Shown here: positions 26,644-37,885 of the stretch, in pieces | Position numbering within the stretch: the stretch's first letter is position 1 | Layout of the letters: the number at the start of each line of letters is the position of its first letter | Origin: Styela clava | Lineage: Eukaryota; Chordata; Ascidiacea; Stolidobranchia; Styelidae | NCBI RefSeq assembly: GCF_964204865.1 | Contig: NC_135258.1 | Location: 10,035,001-10,099,000, forward strand | Direction: 5' to 3' | Length of the DNA stretch: 64,000 nucleotides | Position numbers and translations under genes: made by a program | Notes under the pieces: model-generated | Database searches by the model: none | Told to the model about the DNA's origin: nothing | What the model saw: the letters and a program-made list of their open reading frames with translations, nothing else

Positions 26644-28848
26644 ATGAAGGTTATAGTTGCTGGATTTCCTAAAACAGGTACAAAGACCATAAACACAGTT
26701 TTAACTGAATTTGGATACAAGGTGTACGATTACCCTGAAAATGCTTTCGATTATGGAGATGACTGGGGACGAATATTTAAAGAAGGCTGGAGCGTAAGTG
26801 ATTTTCAGCGAATGTACAGAGATGTAGATGCTGTTGTTGACGTGCCATGTTCCTATTTCTGGGAGGAAATCCACAAAGCATTTCCAGATGCAAAGGTAAG
26901 ATTTGGAGAAATAATAAAGTAGGTGATTTCTTTCTTACATGCAAAAATGGGAGGGCCATTGGGTCAGCCACAGATCCAAGCTCGCGTTATTACATATATT
27001 TTTCTGTATGTGTTTTTATCTAAAAGCTAAATTTACGTGTATAGTCTTGAATGTTCACGCCTCTGCATGCATACCTGACGAGCTAACAACATGCGTGGTT
27101 CATTGTATCGGGATATGATATATTATAATGGTAAGTATATACCGATATATAAAGGAATACTGATGTAGATATATAAAAAGAGTTATAATATGTTTCTTAA
27201 TGATTTGTCATGAGTCAGTTACTGCTACTTAGCCTTGGGCAGTTGGCGAATGAAAGTGAAGAACATTAATATTTTTCAGTGATAAAACTTTCCTAACTTG
27301 AAAATGTATTGTACTCCTTTTTTGCGAAATGAATATTTTCAGTCCATTTAAAGGCAAAATTTGGTAGATGCTTCGCGAACCTTTCCGATTCCGATACGTT
27401 ACTCGCTGCTGCAATGAGTACGTATTTTGCAAATGTTGACGTTTCTAATAAAACAAGCTGCATATTTGTGTCATTCCATAAATGGTGCTAAAGGAAAAAT
27501 TAATCTTAAATCAAAACTCTATATAGTTCATTCGAGTAAACATTTAGGCTGCCACAAATCTCACAGACAAATGCGATAATCCCTGTTAACATGAAAATAA
27601 TTCATTCCGTAAATAGCTTGGCAAATAGTTGATGAGTATATTTAGGGTACTCGTCAGTATTTGTTGCCCGAATGAATAAATAATGCATGTGGCACGCATA
27701 TATTGGTACTGATCATAAACTTGAAATGGCTCGCTTATAATTAAGTTGTATTTTGTCGACTAAAAAATGCAAATCTTGTTATAAACAAAATAATTTTAAC
27801 ATGCCTGTCTGAACTTATCCATAATTGATTAAAAAATGGAATCAACATAATTCAGATCATTCTATCAATTCGTGAAAATGAAGAAGCATGGTTGAAAAGT
27901 TTAGAGAATCAAATGAAGATGATAGATTTTAACATGTTAGGATTAATGCAACACCTTTCACCTACATTCAGAAAGTTGGAACGTAATATGGATCTTAATT
28001 TCTGTGAGTTTAAAATTACACGGACCGTTGTACATTTTACGGCTAATAATAGAAGAAATAAAATAAAAAATCGAAAAAAATTGAATTATATATGGTTCAA
28101 ATCGGCAGATAACAAAATGCAAATTGAAAATCAATTTTTCATTTAGACCTATACGTATTGTTTTATTTGGAGTTGTTCTTTTTCTACAGCTCCAGCTATG
28201 TTTGGTATCTCAGACATACGAGATATAGGGCGTAAACCATACAACAAGGAATTGCTGAAGCTTAAATATCGTGCTCATAACGCGCATGTCATTCAGGTAT
28301 TATCATTTAGATTTTAAACAGCATGGAATATTTTATACATCTAAGCCGGCCCCTGTATCAATTTATTCACTCAATATCAATTTTACCTCACCTTTGCTAT
28401 ATCCTGCGCTTAAGTGTGACATGAAAATTTATACGAATCATTCAACTTATACTTTAAACGATACTGTATGTATTGAAATACCAAACACAGCCTGTTTTTT
28501 TTTTATCTGGCTCCAACAAACTTTTGTCTAAAAATACAGAATGCACCATCGGACAAGCTTCTCATTTACAAAGTCACTGATGGTTGGGATCCTATTTGTA
28601 AATTTCTTGGAGTTCCTGTTCCTAACAAACCATTCCCGCACAAAAATAAAGGTGGAAAATATGTTATTGATATTATAAACTCTCATCCATATGCTAGAAA
28701 GATGGAGAAAGAACTGTTGCTGTCATTACTAGCTTCTGCCACCATGATTGGAATCGGCGGTTATATGGTGTATAAAATCGGTTTCTCAAACCTTCGAGAA
28801 ACATCCATGAACTTGTTTACAAGTGCACAATCCTACTTTTGTGAATAA
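26644..28848 (+). CDS. ST2: Sulfotransfer_4-type P-loop protein with C-terminal tail anchor, complete
   Basis: Exons 26644-26895, 27856-28003, 28190-28296, 28540-28848: 816 nt, 271 residues, phases 0/1/0. The P-loop GFPKTGTKT (residues 7-15) is the PAPS-type phosphate-binding loop. VDAVVDVP, FWEEIHKAFPDAK at the exon 1/2 junction followed by IILSIRE match the layout known for Sulfotransfer_4 proteins (P-loop; aspartate-proline-FW; YPDAKVIL). Exon 4 has DKLLIYKVTDGWDPICKFLG and PFPHKNKGG, the other signature block of that family. Residues about 228-247 are hydrophobic (LLLSLLASATMIGIGGYMVY) and followed by basic residues, suggesting a tail-anchored membrane protein. The substrate and even the reaction of this family are not established, so sulfotransferase is a fold-level name. 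AATAAA at 28845 overlaps the stop codon. Confidence 0.9.
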
Positions 28849-29212
28849 AGTTTATCAACAAAGTAAATTCGAAATGATTTGTAGTATATCGCTTTTTTGA
28901 ACAAATTAAATTAATTTACCATTGCAACTTTGAGAGTATTGTCTTTTTACAGTGTTTTCGCCATAGTTGGCGCTTACAAACTGGCCCACTTGTTCAACCA
29001 CTTGTCACTTAAAAGTATTTTTGACGACACTTATTTTTGTCTTTTAAATGCTGTTATTTGATATTGCTGCTATATTTTGTATTTTAACGTTGGAGACACC
29101 GAGGGCGTTATGGCACTGTCAATCTTTTTTTGTTAATATGTTAGGCTCGGCTGAGGGTTGGCAGCAATGCAGCTGTAGTTGTTTTAGTTAGATGATCTAG
29201 AGCAGGGGTCAC

Positions 29213-30153
29213 CAATCTTTTCGAGGCCGAGGGCTACTTTCTGGGTACAAATTAAGCCGCGGGCTACCAATTCAATGTACACTTCTAAAAAAAAAGCGGC
29301 TGTGTGGCCATCGTTAGTGTGCTAAGTGTTAGATTCGCAGGTTAGAATCCCATGCATGGAGATTGCTGCCCCCCTCGCCGCCGTTGGGATGGCTTCCTTC
29401 GCCATCAAGTACATGCTTACAAAAAACTAAATAATCCCATATTCGACATGAAATGGTAACCGGACGAAAGGCCTTTGTTCGCCATATGGTTGAGCCGTCT
29501 TATCGGCTATCTTCTCCCCCGGGATAAATATGTAAATCCCATCCTATCCTGAGTTTATGTCAAAAATGTTGATTCACAAAGATAGGTTGAACGAAACAAT
29601 GGTCTCGTAAAATAGAATTGCTGTATGATTTGAATCGCGAGCTTTTTCTGCCCATATTGCGCTGACCAGTGGATAGTTAGAGCGGTAGATTGCGTGACAA
29701 GCCATGAAATATCTTTTTTGCTTTGCTGTCGCTCCATCGCCCCACAAATGAGACACGCGCAGGCTGTTTTCATGGTGGGTTTTTATCGTTTTTCAGCCAT
29801 TTTCTTTGGAATCAATAATTATATTATTGCTGCTCCACAGACCAACGGACAAGAAAAAGCGCGGGTTCGTGGTAAGTGATATCAGTGTGATGTCATAATT
29901 GGAAGAGTGTTAATTGACCCGTCACGTTACTGAGGTCAAATAAAAATCAGGTTGATGGCTATAATAATTAATATAGTGCCATTCCCGATTCCCATATAAG
30001 TGTGATTTATACAAGAATAGCAGGACAAAATTTAATTGATGTAGCTTACTCATAAGCGCCGTTATTAAGCTTAGTTTGGAACAGATCTGCGGGTGACTCA
30101 TATGGTCTTCACGGGCGACTTGGTGCCCGCGGGCAACGCGTTGGTGATCCCTG
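29213..30153 (+). mobile_element. hAT-like short TIR element with 8-bp target duplication
   Basis: Ends CAGGGGTCACCAATC and (inverted) CAGGGATCACCAACG; flanked by ATCTAGAG (29205-29212) and ATCTAGGG (30154-30161), an 8-bp duplication with one mismatch, as hAT elements make. Length 941 bp including a SINE at 29296-29550. ORFs inside are short and not transposase-like. It lies between ST2 and ST3. Confidence 0.85.
29296..29550 (+). mobile_element. tRNA-derived SINE nested in a hAT-like element
   Basis: A tRNA-like head (TGGCCATCGTTAGTGTGCTAAG then a B-box-like AGGTTAGAATCCC) leads into a body with CCCCTCGCCGCC, CGACATGAAATGGTAACCGG, ACGAAAGGCC and a tail GGGATAAATATGTAAATCCC. The same blocks, inverted, occur at 58429-58740, and the 3' half at 60430-60545. 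Confidence 0.75.
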
Positions 30154-32331
30154 ATCTAGGGTCTTTTAAGTCTGTAAAATTGTTTATGGTTCTTAAGTAA
30201 GTTACCGAGTGTGCTTATTTCGGATTTTATGACTATTAGATTAGGATAGGTTTAGATATTGTAATGTTAGTCAATACCTGGTGTACCGGATTTTCTGCCC
30301 TCTTTTGAAGTTGTCCTATATTTCAGGGTTTGTCTTTAGTTTTTCATTGTATATATTGTTTTCTTACATCGTGATGCCTCGTGTTTGATATTTTCATTGT
30401 ACCTTTCTGTTCTGCTAATTTGATTGGAGTATTTAGTTGCATTATGTTTTCAGATTGATAACACTGTTTTTTTTTTGTTCACATTTACGCATGTTAGAGC
30501 ATTTTAGAAGAAATAGGTAGAGGTAAAATGCTGTGTGGAATACGTTTTTTTTTGCTTATGGACCGGGTTAACTTTCAAAAGTGTTTGATCTTTAGTCATT
30601 GATTTATTTTATTTTTTTTACAATTCGTTTCGTGTAGAATCTTGCAATCTTGTTTGTTTTTTAATCATGGCAACGTGTTCGTTGATAATTTTGCCTTTTT
30701 GTTTATTCTATCTTCTGTGTAAGTTAATTGATGAATATTTTTCCTTATTATTCTTTTGTGAGTAAATGAGATGGCTTCATTTAGAAGACATCCATTAGCA
30801 ACAAAGATACCTCCAGTTTCAAAGGATATGAAGAAGGAGGAATGGATTTTGAAGATCATGCTCTACATCAATTTTCCCAAAGGGAGTTGAATGATTTAGT
30901 TCGCAACCTCAGATTGCCAAAAGACTCTGCCAAACTGTTGGCTTCCAGGTTGAAGGAAATAATCTCCTTTCTGACAGTACTTACATCAGCTTCTTCTGCA
31001 ACAGGCATAAAGAATACCTCCATTTTTTCTCGGAAGAAAAGTATTTGGTTTACTGTGCCGATCCGATATTGTGCAGCTTTTGCTCAAGCTTAGAGTGCCA
31101 CATCACGGTGGGAGGAACTGGTGCATTGCAAGGAAAGGAGCGTCATCAATAACCGTCTGGTTGAATACTCTTCCCTCCATTGTTCATTTAAGCTCGTAAG
31201 CTTCACTTACATGTGCCAGGCTTTTAACCTTAAATTAGTGCATGACACTTATGTGTAATATAAATATGGCTCTAATATGATTGGTCAGTAAGAGTTTATA
31301 TTTTTATGTATACGTCTTATCGTGGACGTATGTCAAAACAAAAGCAATAAGATATTTTTGCGTCGTTTTCAAGCATGATATATGCTTGTCCGGGCGTTTG
31401 TGACCCCGGTTGCGCTTCACTTTTCTTTAACATATTTTAAATTCTACGAGTTTTAAATCTGTAAGTATTCAAAAGCTAAGAAATATGCAATGAATCTGTT
31501 ATTACTTGAAGAAAGTAATTTGAGCGAGTTCACAATCGTTTTTGGCGCGTAAACAAGCTTGTAATCATTACCCGCACAGAAATAAACGAACAAAGAGTGC
31601 ATTCGCTCGAAACAGCTATAGCGAAAACATTCGCCCTTTGTATCTTGAATTTTTTGCGTTGCGTTTCGCTCCAGACGGCCACTCTTATCTCGTTGTCTGT
31701 TAGATGTCTGGTCCATCTGGCATGTATTTATCACTCCGATTTGAAATACAAAACTTTTTTCAATATTTTCCATTACTTTTCTTTTTCAATGTCCACCATT
31801 CAGCTTTTATTAATCGATGTTTCCATCTCGTAATCAATATATATTGTTGAACAACGAATTTTTTTCTTTTTTTAATATGTGTGCTGACAAAATGACGTCA
31901 TAATGACACAAAAATGTAATCAATTTTGTCAATCGGGCTGATTTTTTAAAACGCACAAACTTGACCTGATGGAGAGAAACGGATGTTATTCTCGGATTCA
32001 GCAGTGCCAAAATACCCCAAATCAGTTGCAAAAATTCAAACAACATTCGAAAAGTAAAAAAAAATTGGCCAGTGTAAATAATAAATCGCATTAATTGAAG
32101 GAAATATTGAGAAGATTGACATCAGACCATATCAGAAGATACTTTGGACTATTGGAAGATTCATTTATTCAGACGGTACGCTACATATTGATAGCTTAAT
32201 TTAGCCAACTCAATCGTCGATTTTTAGCGACTTAGATTTTGAATACGACAAGCATACTAAAACTAACTATCTATATCAAAACCACCCAAACCAGATATTG
32301 TTTACCATTACGCCCGAAAATCTGTCTGGAG
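30154..32331. other. Intergenic region between ST2 and ST3
   Basis: AT-rich; holds a degenerate repeat-type ORF relic at 30776-31150. No other gene seen. Confidence 0.4.
30776..31150 (+). pseudogene. Relic of a multi-copy invertebrate ORF (FSQ-ELNDLVR type), frameshifted
   Basis: From 30842 the frame reads HQFSQRELNDLVRNLRLPKD, SAKLLASRLKE; around 30955 it must shift by one base to continue as NNLLSDSTYISFF, RHKEYLHFFSEEKYLVYCAD. I recall this pair of blocks from a repetitive ORF family present in many copies in invertebrate genomes, of unclear origin. Here it is frameshifted and ends soon after, so it is dead. Confidence 0.5.
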
Positions 32332-32440
32332 CAGGGTTCACCAAACTACGGCCCGCGGGCCGGATCCGCCCGTGGCGTCCTTTCATTTGGCCCGCAATAA
32401 CATAAAAAAATGGCGCATTTTTTTCCAAGATATGTATCCC
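32332..32440 (+). mobile_element. hAT-like element, left end only
   Basis: Starts CAGGGTTCACCAAACTACGG and continues CCCGCGGGCCGGATCC, the characteristic start of short hAT elements. The matching right end was not found. It lies about 550 bp upstream of ST3, whose 5' end is missing; the two may be connected. Confidence 0.5.
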
Positions 32441-32887
32441 CGAGCATCGACTTCTTTGTTTATTTCGTAACATTGGCCAATCAGCGAGATGCAAAACTTG
32501 ACCTAACAATAGACCTTTTCGCATCCGCTCTAGATTTTCAGTTGTGGTTTCAAATAATATCTCGTTTTCGCGATTTTGAATGCTATTCGTTAGTTTTTGG
32601 TCGTGATTCAGAAATTTAAGTATTAATCAAATAAGTCAATCATTTTTTTTCCTTCATAGGAGTTGTAGTTTAATCGCGGTAATCAAAAATTGTCTAGAAA
32701 TAGTTGTGATAAAATAGGCTAACATTATATACCGGAACGCAGCGTTTCTGCAAAGGTTGCACTCGTACACTCGTGGCGCGTGCTTTCGTCGAAACTGTTG
32801 CTGTGTACGTTTCTCGTGCTGAAATAAACGTCGAACGTGCATTTTGCGCTAATAGTGCAAATCACATTAACTTTTGTACTTTAGTAA

Positions 32888-34225
32888 TTTCCCAAAACGG
32901 AAACAAAAATATTGAACGAGGCTTTATCCATACTCGGATATAATGTGTATGACCATCACGAAAATGCTTTTAATTTTGGCGAACAGTGGGGTGAAATATT
33001 CCGCAAAGGTTGGACCACTGATGATTTTAAGCGAATGTACAGTGGAGTAGATGCTGTCGTTGATGTACCATGCTGTTATTTCTGGGAAAAAATTCACAAA
33101 GCTATTCCTGTTGCAATGGTAAGAAAATACGTGATGTTTGTTTCTTCATTTGCGGTTCAACGGGTCGGCGTATAGCGAAACTTATAAATTTACTTTTTGT
33201 AACAGTTATCACACTTTAAAATAACCCCTTTTCTAAAGGCATTTGAGGGGTATAATAAGTCAGCAAATACGATTTTCTTGGTCGCACTTAGCTTGAAAAT
33301 GGTTTTCATGTTTTACAACATTATAAGATAATATGTACATGCGTGAAATCTTGCCATTTTGATTTGCCATAACTCGGAAATAGTGGGAGTTTTTTTTCAC
33401 AAAGATTTGTCTTCGGATTTGATATATTTTCACTAAGAATTTCTGCAGATTGTTTTGTCACTGCGAGAAAGTGATGAGGTTTGGTTAAAAGGTTTCGAGA
33501 ATCAGATGAAAGTCGGAGGAAACAACATTGTTCTAACTGTGATGAATTATCTCTCGCCGACATCAAGAAAAATGGGGACTAATGTGGGATATCCGTTATG
33601 TAGGTACTTCGTAAATTATATAGGCGACTGAATATCGTGAAAAAAGCATGTACATATTTGATTTGCATCCATATCCAACATCGAAATATACCAATAGATG
33701 ATACTAACGGCATTTCCGATTACTTTGAAGCTATCACAATATTCGGAATCTCAGACATACCGTACGTTTGATTGATGTCAACCTTACAATAAGGAGTTGT
33801 TGAAACTGAAATATCGTGCACATAACGCTTACGTAATGCAGGTAAATATTAGGAAATAATACCTTCTCATTTCTGACTAATTCTACATGAGTTTATATCA
33901 TCACTGTGATATTGAATATTTTCTAATGTAGAATACACCCCCTGAAAAATTACTTATTTACGAGGTGACGGAGGGCTGGAAACCTCTGTGTGATTTTCTT
34001 GGAGTCCCGATACCGGATGAAGATTTCCCACATAAAAATAAGGATAAGGGTGGAGAAATCCTAAAAGAAACTATGAAAAATCACCCAATTATGCAAAAGA
34101 TGAAACAAGAAATATTGATATCATCGCTACTTTTTACAACTTTTCTTGGCATCGGTGGATATCTTGTTTACAATAATGGTTTAATGAACATGTTCAATTC
34201 ACTAACTGATGCACTCAAGCGCTAA
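32888..34225 (+). pseudogene. ST3: Sulfotransfer_4-type pseudogene lacking its start
   Basis: Exon 1 remnant 32888-33118 begins at the P-loop (FPKTETKILNEAL) with no MKVIVAG and a TAA immediately upstream; P-loop Gly12 is replaced by Glu (KTETK). Exon 2 33449-33599 is intact (IVLSLRESDEVW). Exon 3 33731-33841 is 4 nt longer than the family's 107 and is frameshifted between about 33758 and 33780 before recovering as PYNKELLKLKYRAHNAYVMQ. Exon 4 33932-34225 is open (NTPPEKLLIYEVTEGW, PFPH-equivalent DFPHKNKDKGG, tail hydrophobic segment ILISSLLFTTFLGIGGYLVY). The loss of the start plus the frameshift make a functional product unlikely. Confidence 0.85.
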
Positions 34226-34565
34226 AACAATTTTAAAAAGAGTCATTTTCAGAGATTCACGCTAAGAGGTTCATGTAGCATGTGTTTGTTTGCCTCCTAA
34301 TTTCAGATCACATCTAATTTTAGATAAGATTTAGCAAATATGTGTATGAAGGAGTTCCCTCGACCGAGCGCAGCACGGCCTTTGTTTGGAGCACAATATA
34401 TATAATGGTTCTATATTTGCCTCCAGCTTTAATGATTGGGAGGAGTGTGGCCTATTGTATTCTATTCTGTTTCTAGCATATTTCTTGGTTATATTTACTT
34501 TTCTTGAAAAAATGCCATTTTCTTATAACTATATTTGAATTTGAATAATTCAAACGGATCACACA

Positions 34566-34599
<34 letters not shown>

Positions 34600-35375
34600 A
34601 GATGTCTGATTTTAAATGTCAAATCTAAGACTAATGATTACTTTCAACATATTATTATGTGAATGTTTTTCTTAAAAGTGAGTGAATATATTGAAAGAAT
34701 TTATTTAAACGCACGACAACAAATTGTCACAGATGTTGTAGTCACGTTCATCACGAATATTTCAATCAAGCACAGCGTTTTGATTTATTGAACTACATGT
34801 AAAGATTTCTAAAACAAGTGAATTACATCGTTACGGAAATGTAACGTTTCAGAAACATAGGCGGATCAAACAAAATTTTTGAAATATGTACAGCAGTGCG
34901 AAAGCTACTTAGTTCATAACTTATGTGTGAATGAAATCATATCAAATGTGTTCTTTGGAGCGAATTACGAGATTACAACGTCATAAGTAATTTTGTTTGC
35001 CCAATTCAGAAAGTAAAGGGAACACACCTGTAATCCCCATAGTTGCTCGTACAGTCTATTTCAAGCAAGTGTGTGAGCAAAGAACCTCTGTCGGCTATAC
35101 CGGGTTGTAGCCATTTTCAATACACCTCTCAGTGACTTGAATTGAAAATAATTTCAGAGAGGAACTCGTCGCCCGGCACAGCGAGTTGGTTTTGTACTCT
35201 GCATATAGCGCTTCCCCAAGCTATGCAACGATACCAAAATTTGAAAAAAAACATCAGCTGAGTGAATATTGTGGTCGGAAATCAAGCAAGTTGACAGCAG
35301 AAAATCAAGTTGACGACAGTTAGTTGAAGCCCAAATCTAATTAAATACATTTCAAAATTACGCACACTCTACAAT
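34226..35375. other. Intergenic region ST3 to ST4
   Basis: AT-rich, with a (TA)n microsatellite at about 34568-34598. No gene or recognisable element seen. Confidence 0.4.
34568..34598. repeat. (TA)n microsatellite
   Basis: Simple TA run of about 30 bp. Confidence 0.8.
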
Positions 35376-35947
35376 ATGAAAGTCATAGTATCTGGATTTC
35401 ACAAAACCGAAACGAAAACGTTGAATGAGGCGCTAACAATACTTGGATACAAGGTCTGCGATTATTTCGAAAATGCGCATGATTAGGCTGACGAATGGGG
35501 GAAAATATTTCTCGTAGGTTGGACTACTAACGATTTTAAGCAAATGTACAAGAAGGCAGAAGCTGTCGTCGATGTACCTTGCTGTTATTTCTGGGAGGAC
35601 AGTCCATTCTTTTATCTTATAATGTTTATTTCATCGAATATTTGTGAATACAGAACGCATCGCCAGATAAACTTTTAGTTTACAAAGTCACGGAAGGTTG
35701 GAAACCACTTTGTGATTTTCTCGGAGTTCCAGTGCCCAGGGATGATTTCCCTCACAAAAATAAAGGCAGAGAAATTTTCAAAATAAACATGGAGAAACAT
35801 CCGGTTATCCAAAAATGTAAACGAGAGGGGATTAGAACGTCGTTACTTCTTGCAACGACTGTTAGCGTTGGATATATTGTTCACAAATATGGTTTATGGA
35901 ATATTTATCGATCGGTCGCCGACGCAATAACTCTTCCGTGGATCTAA
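35376..35947 (+). pseudogene. ST4: Sulfotransfer_4-type pseudogene with internal deletion
   Basis: Exon 1 opens at ATG 35376 (MKVIVSGFHKTETKTLNEAL): P-loop Gly12 is Glu as in ST3 and Pro9 is His. An in-frame TAG lies at 35484. Exon 1 breaks off at about 35599 inside FWEE and the sequence passes directly into the intron that normally precedes exon 4, so the end of exon 1, exons 2 and 3 and their introns are deleted. Exon 4, 35654-35947, is fully open (NASPDKLLVYKVTEGWKPLC, DFPHKNKGRE) with a tail containing a hydrophobic stretch. The shared KTET change suggests that ST3 and ST4 descend from one already altered copy. Confidence 0.88.
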
Positions 35948-36109
35948 CTTGGAACTACACAATCTCATTGTTACTATCTGTTATTCTTTAAGATTTGGAA
36001 ATATTCAGATTCAGAATAATATAGTTCTTGTGTATATTGCAGCTTTACAATTTCGTGAATAGATATGGTCGTTTTCCGGATTTTTTTTATAAATATTATA
36101 AATAATACG

Positions 36110-36354
36110 TGTGATCAGAAGCTAATAATAAATCTATGTAAAGAAACATATCATACATACGAGTATATACATGGAGTAATGCTATTTTGAAGACGATATC
36201 ATTTATATTATTATGGTTTGTTCTTGATTTGTCTTATTCTTCTATTGAACTTCAGGAGTTTAGCAAATTATTGTTTAAGGTTGATTGTTAAATCTATATA
36301 TATTCATAACAAATAATACACATTGACATAGCCGTACACAAGCATTTGAAATGA
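36110..36354 (+). repeat. Repeat R, copy 1
   Basis: The segment AAGCTAATAATAAATCTATG .. TTGTTTAAGGTTGATTGTTA .. CACATTGACATAGCCGTAC recurs inverted at about 37785-37885 (last third, roughly 95% alike by eye) and directly, more diverged, at about 38895-39190. Confidence 0.6.
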
Positions 36355-36386
36355 ATATGATTGATATTCTTATATATCATCGCTCA

Positions 36387-36552
36387 TTAGAGTGGAGAAA
36401 CATTTCTGCAAGACCCAACAGGTAGCAGCCAAACTATTTGTTCGAATGTTTGGTCATCGGTGGTATCCACTCCAGCCTTTTTCGTTAATCCGCTCATGTA
36501 TTTTTCACTGTCTTCTGGTACAACCGGCGGAAAATAATGACCTAAAATTGCT
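36387..36552 (-). CDS. Possible terminal exon of an unknown minus-strand gene
   Basis: On the minus strand an acceptor (TATATATTACAG) is followed by an open frame of 54 codons from 36551 with a mixed, protein-like composition (GHYFPPVVPEDSEKYMSG, KKAGVDTTDDQTFEQI) ending TAA at 36389-36387. Its GC content is visibly higher than its surroundings. I do not recognise the family and found no preceding exon in the 280 bp before the divergent ST5 start. It may be a real last exon with distant partners, or a relic. Confidence 0.3.
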
Positions 36553-37302
36553 CTGTAATATATATTAAAATTAATTTTGAAAACAAATAGTATTCTCATT
36601 TTTCACTTTTTAAACCGGTTATATATGAGTTAATATTCATGAAGGCCGAAATCGTGCACGTTTATACTATTCCTATTTTTGTAGACGAAAGTCCAAAGAA
36701 ACTATTTGCCGACGTAATAGTTTTCTCGCTCAAAAGCGTGTCTAAATACACTTTGAAAGCAAACACTCAATCGTAGTTTCTCGATAGCACGGGACACACT
36801 ACACTTAGTCTTATAATTCGTTCGACCTTCAAGATGAAAGTTATAGTTGCTGGGTTCTCCAAAACTGGTACAAAGACTTTAAACTCAGCGTTAACTAAAT
36901 TAGGATATACGGTATATGATTATCCAGAAAACGCATTCATATTGGGAGATGATTGGGAAAAAATACAAAAATATGGCTGGACAACAGCTGATTTTAAGCG
37001 AATGTACGAAAACGTAGATGTCGTCATGGACGCACCGTGTTGCTGTTTCTGGGAAGAAATTCATAAAGCATTTCCTGATGCAAAGGTAAAATTTTTACTT
37101 TTGGTGATGAGGGATTAGATGTAGAATTGCTTAATGTTTTCTGAATGTATGATTTATGGTGGATGTATGATTTATGGTCAATACACAAACAATTGTCAGT
37201 TATTACTTTTCAAGTTGGAGGAAAAGCTTAATAAATGAACAGTATAATGTTTTATATCATTTATTTATAACCAGTACAAATTCATGCTATTAGCAATATT
37301 CT

Positions 37303-37461
37303 TCAACATTGTTCCCCGATTTCTGTGAATGATTCAACACAAGAATTTATAATTTTTTCAATACATGAACAATAGCAGCATTGATAGGTTATCTGGTCAA
37401 GTTTATCTTCACGTTGGTGAGCTTGCATTCGGATACCTCTAGCTACCTCATCTACCATTAC
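37303..37461 (-). CDS. Possible unknown minus-strand exon inside an ST5 intron
   Basis: After an acceptor-like TTGTTTCAAG the minus strand reads VMVDEVARGIRMQAHQREDK, then LDQITYQCCYCSCIEKIINS and a Cys-containing end before TGA at 37305-37303, with AATAAA about 35-45 nt downstream. Composition is protein-like and Cys-rich. No family recognised. It could be a last exon, a small gene starting at ATG 37458, or a relic. Confidence 0.28.
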   Translation of the reverse strand, partial: VMVDEVARGIRMQAHQREDKLDQITYQCCYCSCIEKIINSCVESFTEIGEQC

Positions 37462-37784
37462 CTTGAAACAATAATCAAAAAAGTAGCAGCAGTAAATATA
37501 TATGTTACACACTATAAGTATTTTTATGTGAGACTAAACAAAATCACTTGATTTTAATAGCATAATTAATTTACTGTTTAGATAATTTTATCTATTCGAG
37601 ATAGTGATGAACAATGGCTCAAAAGTTTGGAAAAACAAATGCTGAGTTCAGAAGGAAATTGGGCTGTCAAATTGATGACTTATCTCTCGCCGACTTATCG
37701 CAGTATTATGAACAAAACTGCATTACCAACGTGTACGTATCATTGTTTTTATAAAACGTACAATACAAGGAATTTAAAAATTAG

Positions 37785-37885
37785 AAAAGCTTATGTACGG
37801 CTATGTCAATGTGTATTATTTGTTATGAATATAAATTTAACAATCAACCTTAAACAATAATTCGCTAAGCTCCTGAAATAAATAG
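37785..37885 (-). repeat. Repeat R, inverted copy
   Basis: The inverse of 36250-36354 with only a few differences; it lies immediately before the acceptor of ST5 exon 3. Confidence 0.65.

Noticed and set aside
29555-29879. Short ORFs on both strands
   Set aside because: They lie in the body of a hAT-like element and do not resemble a transposase.
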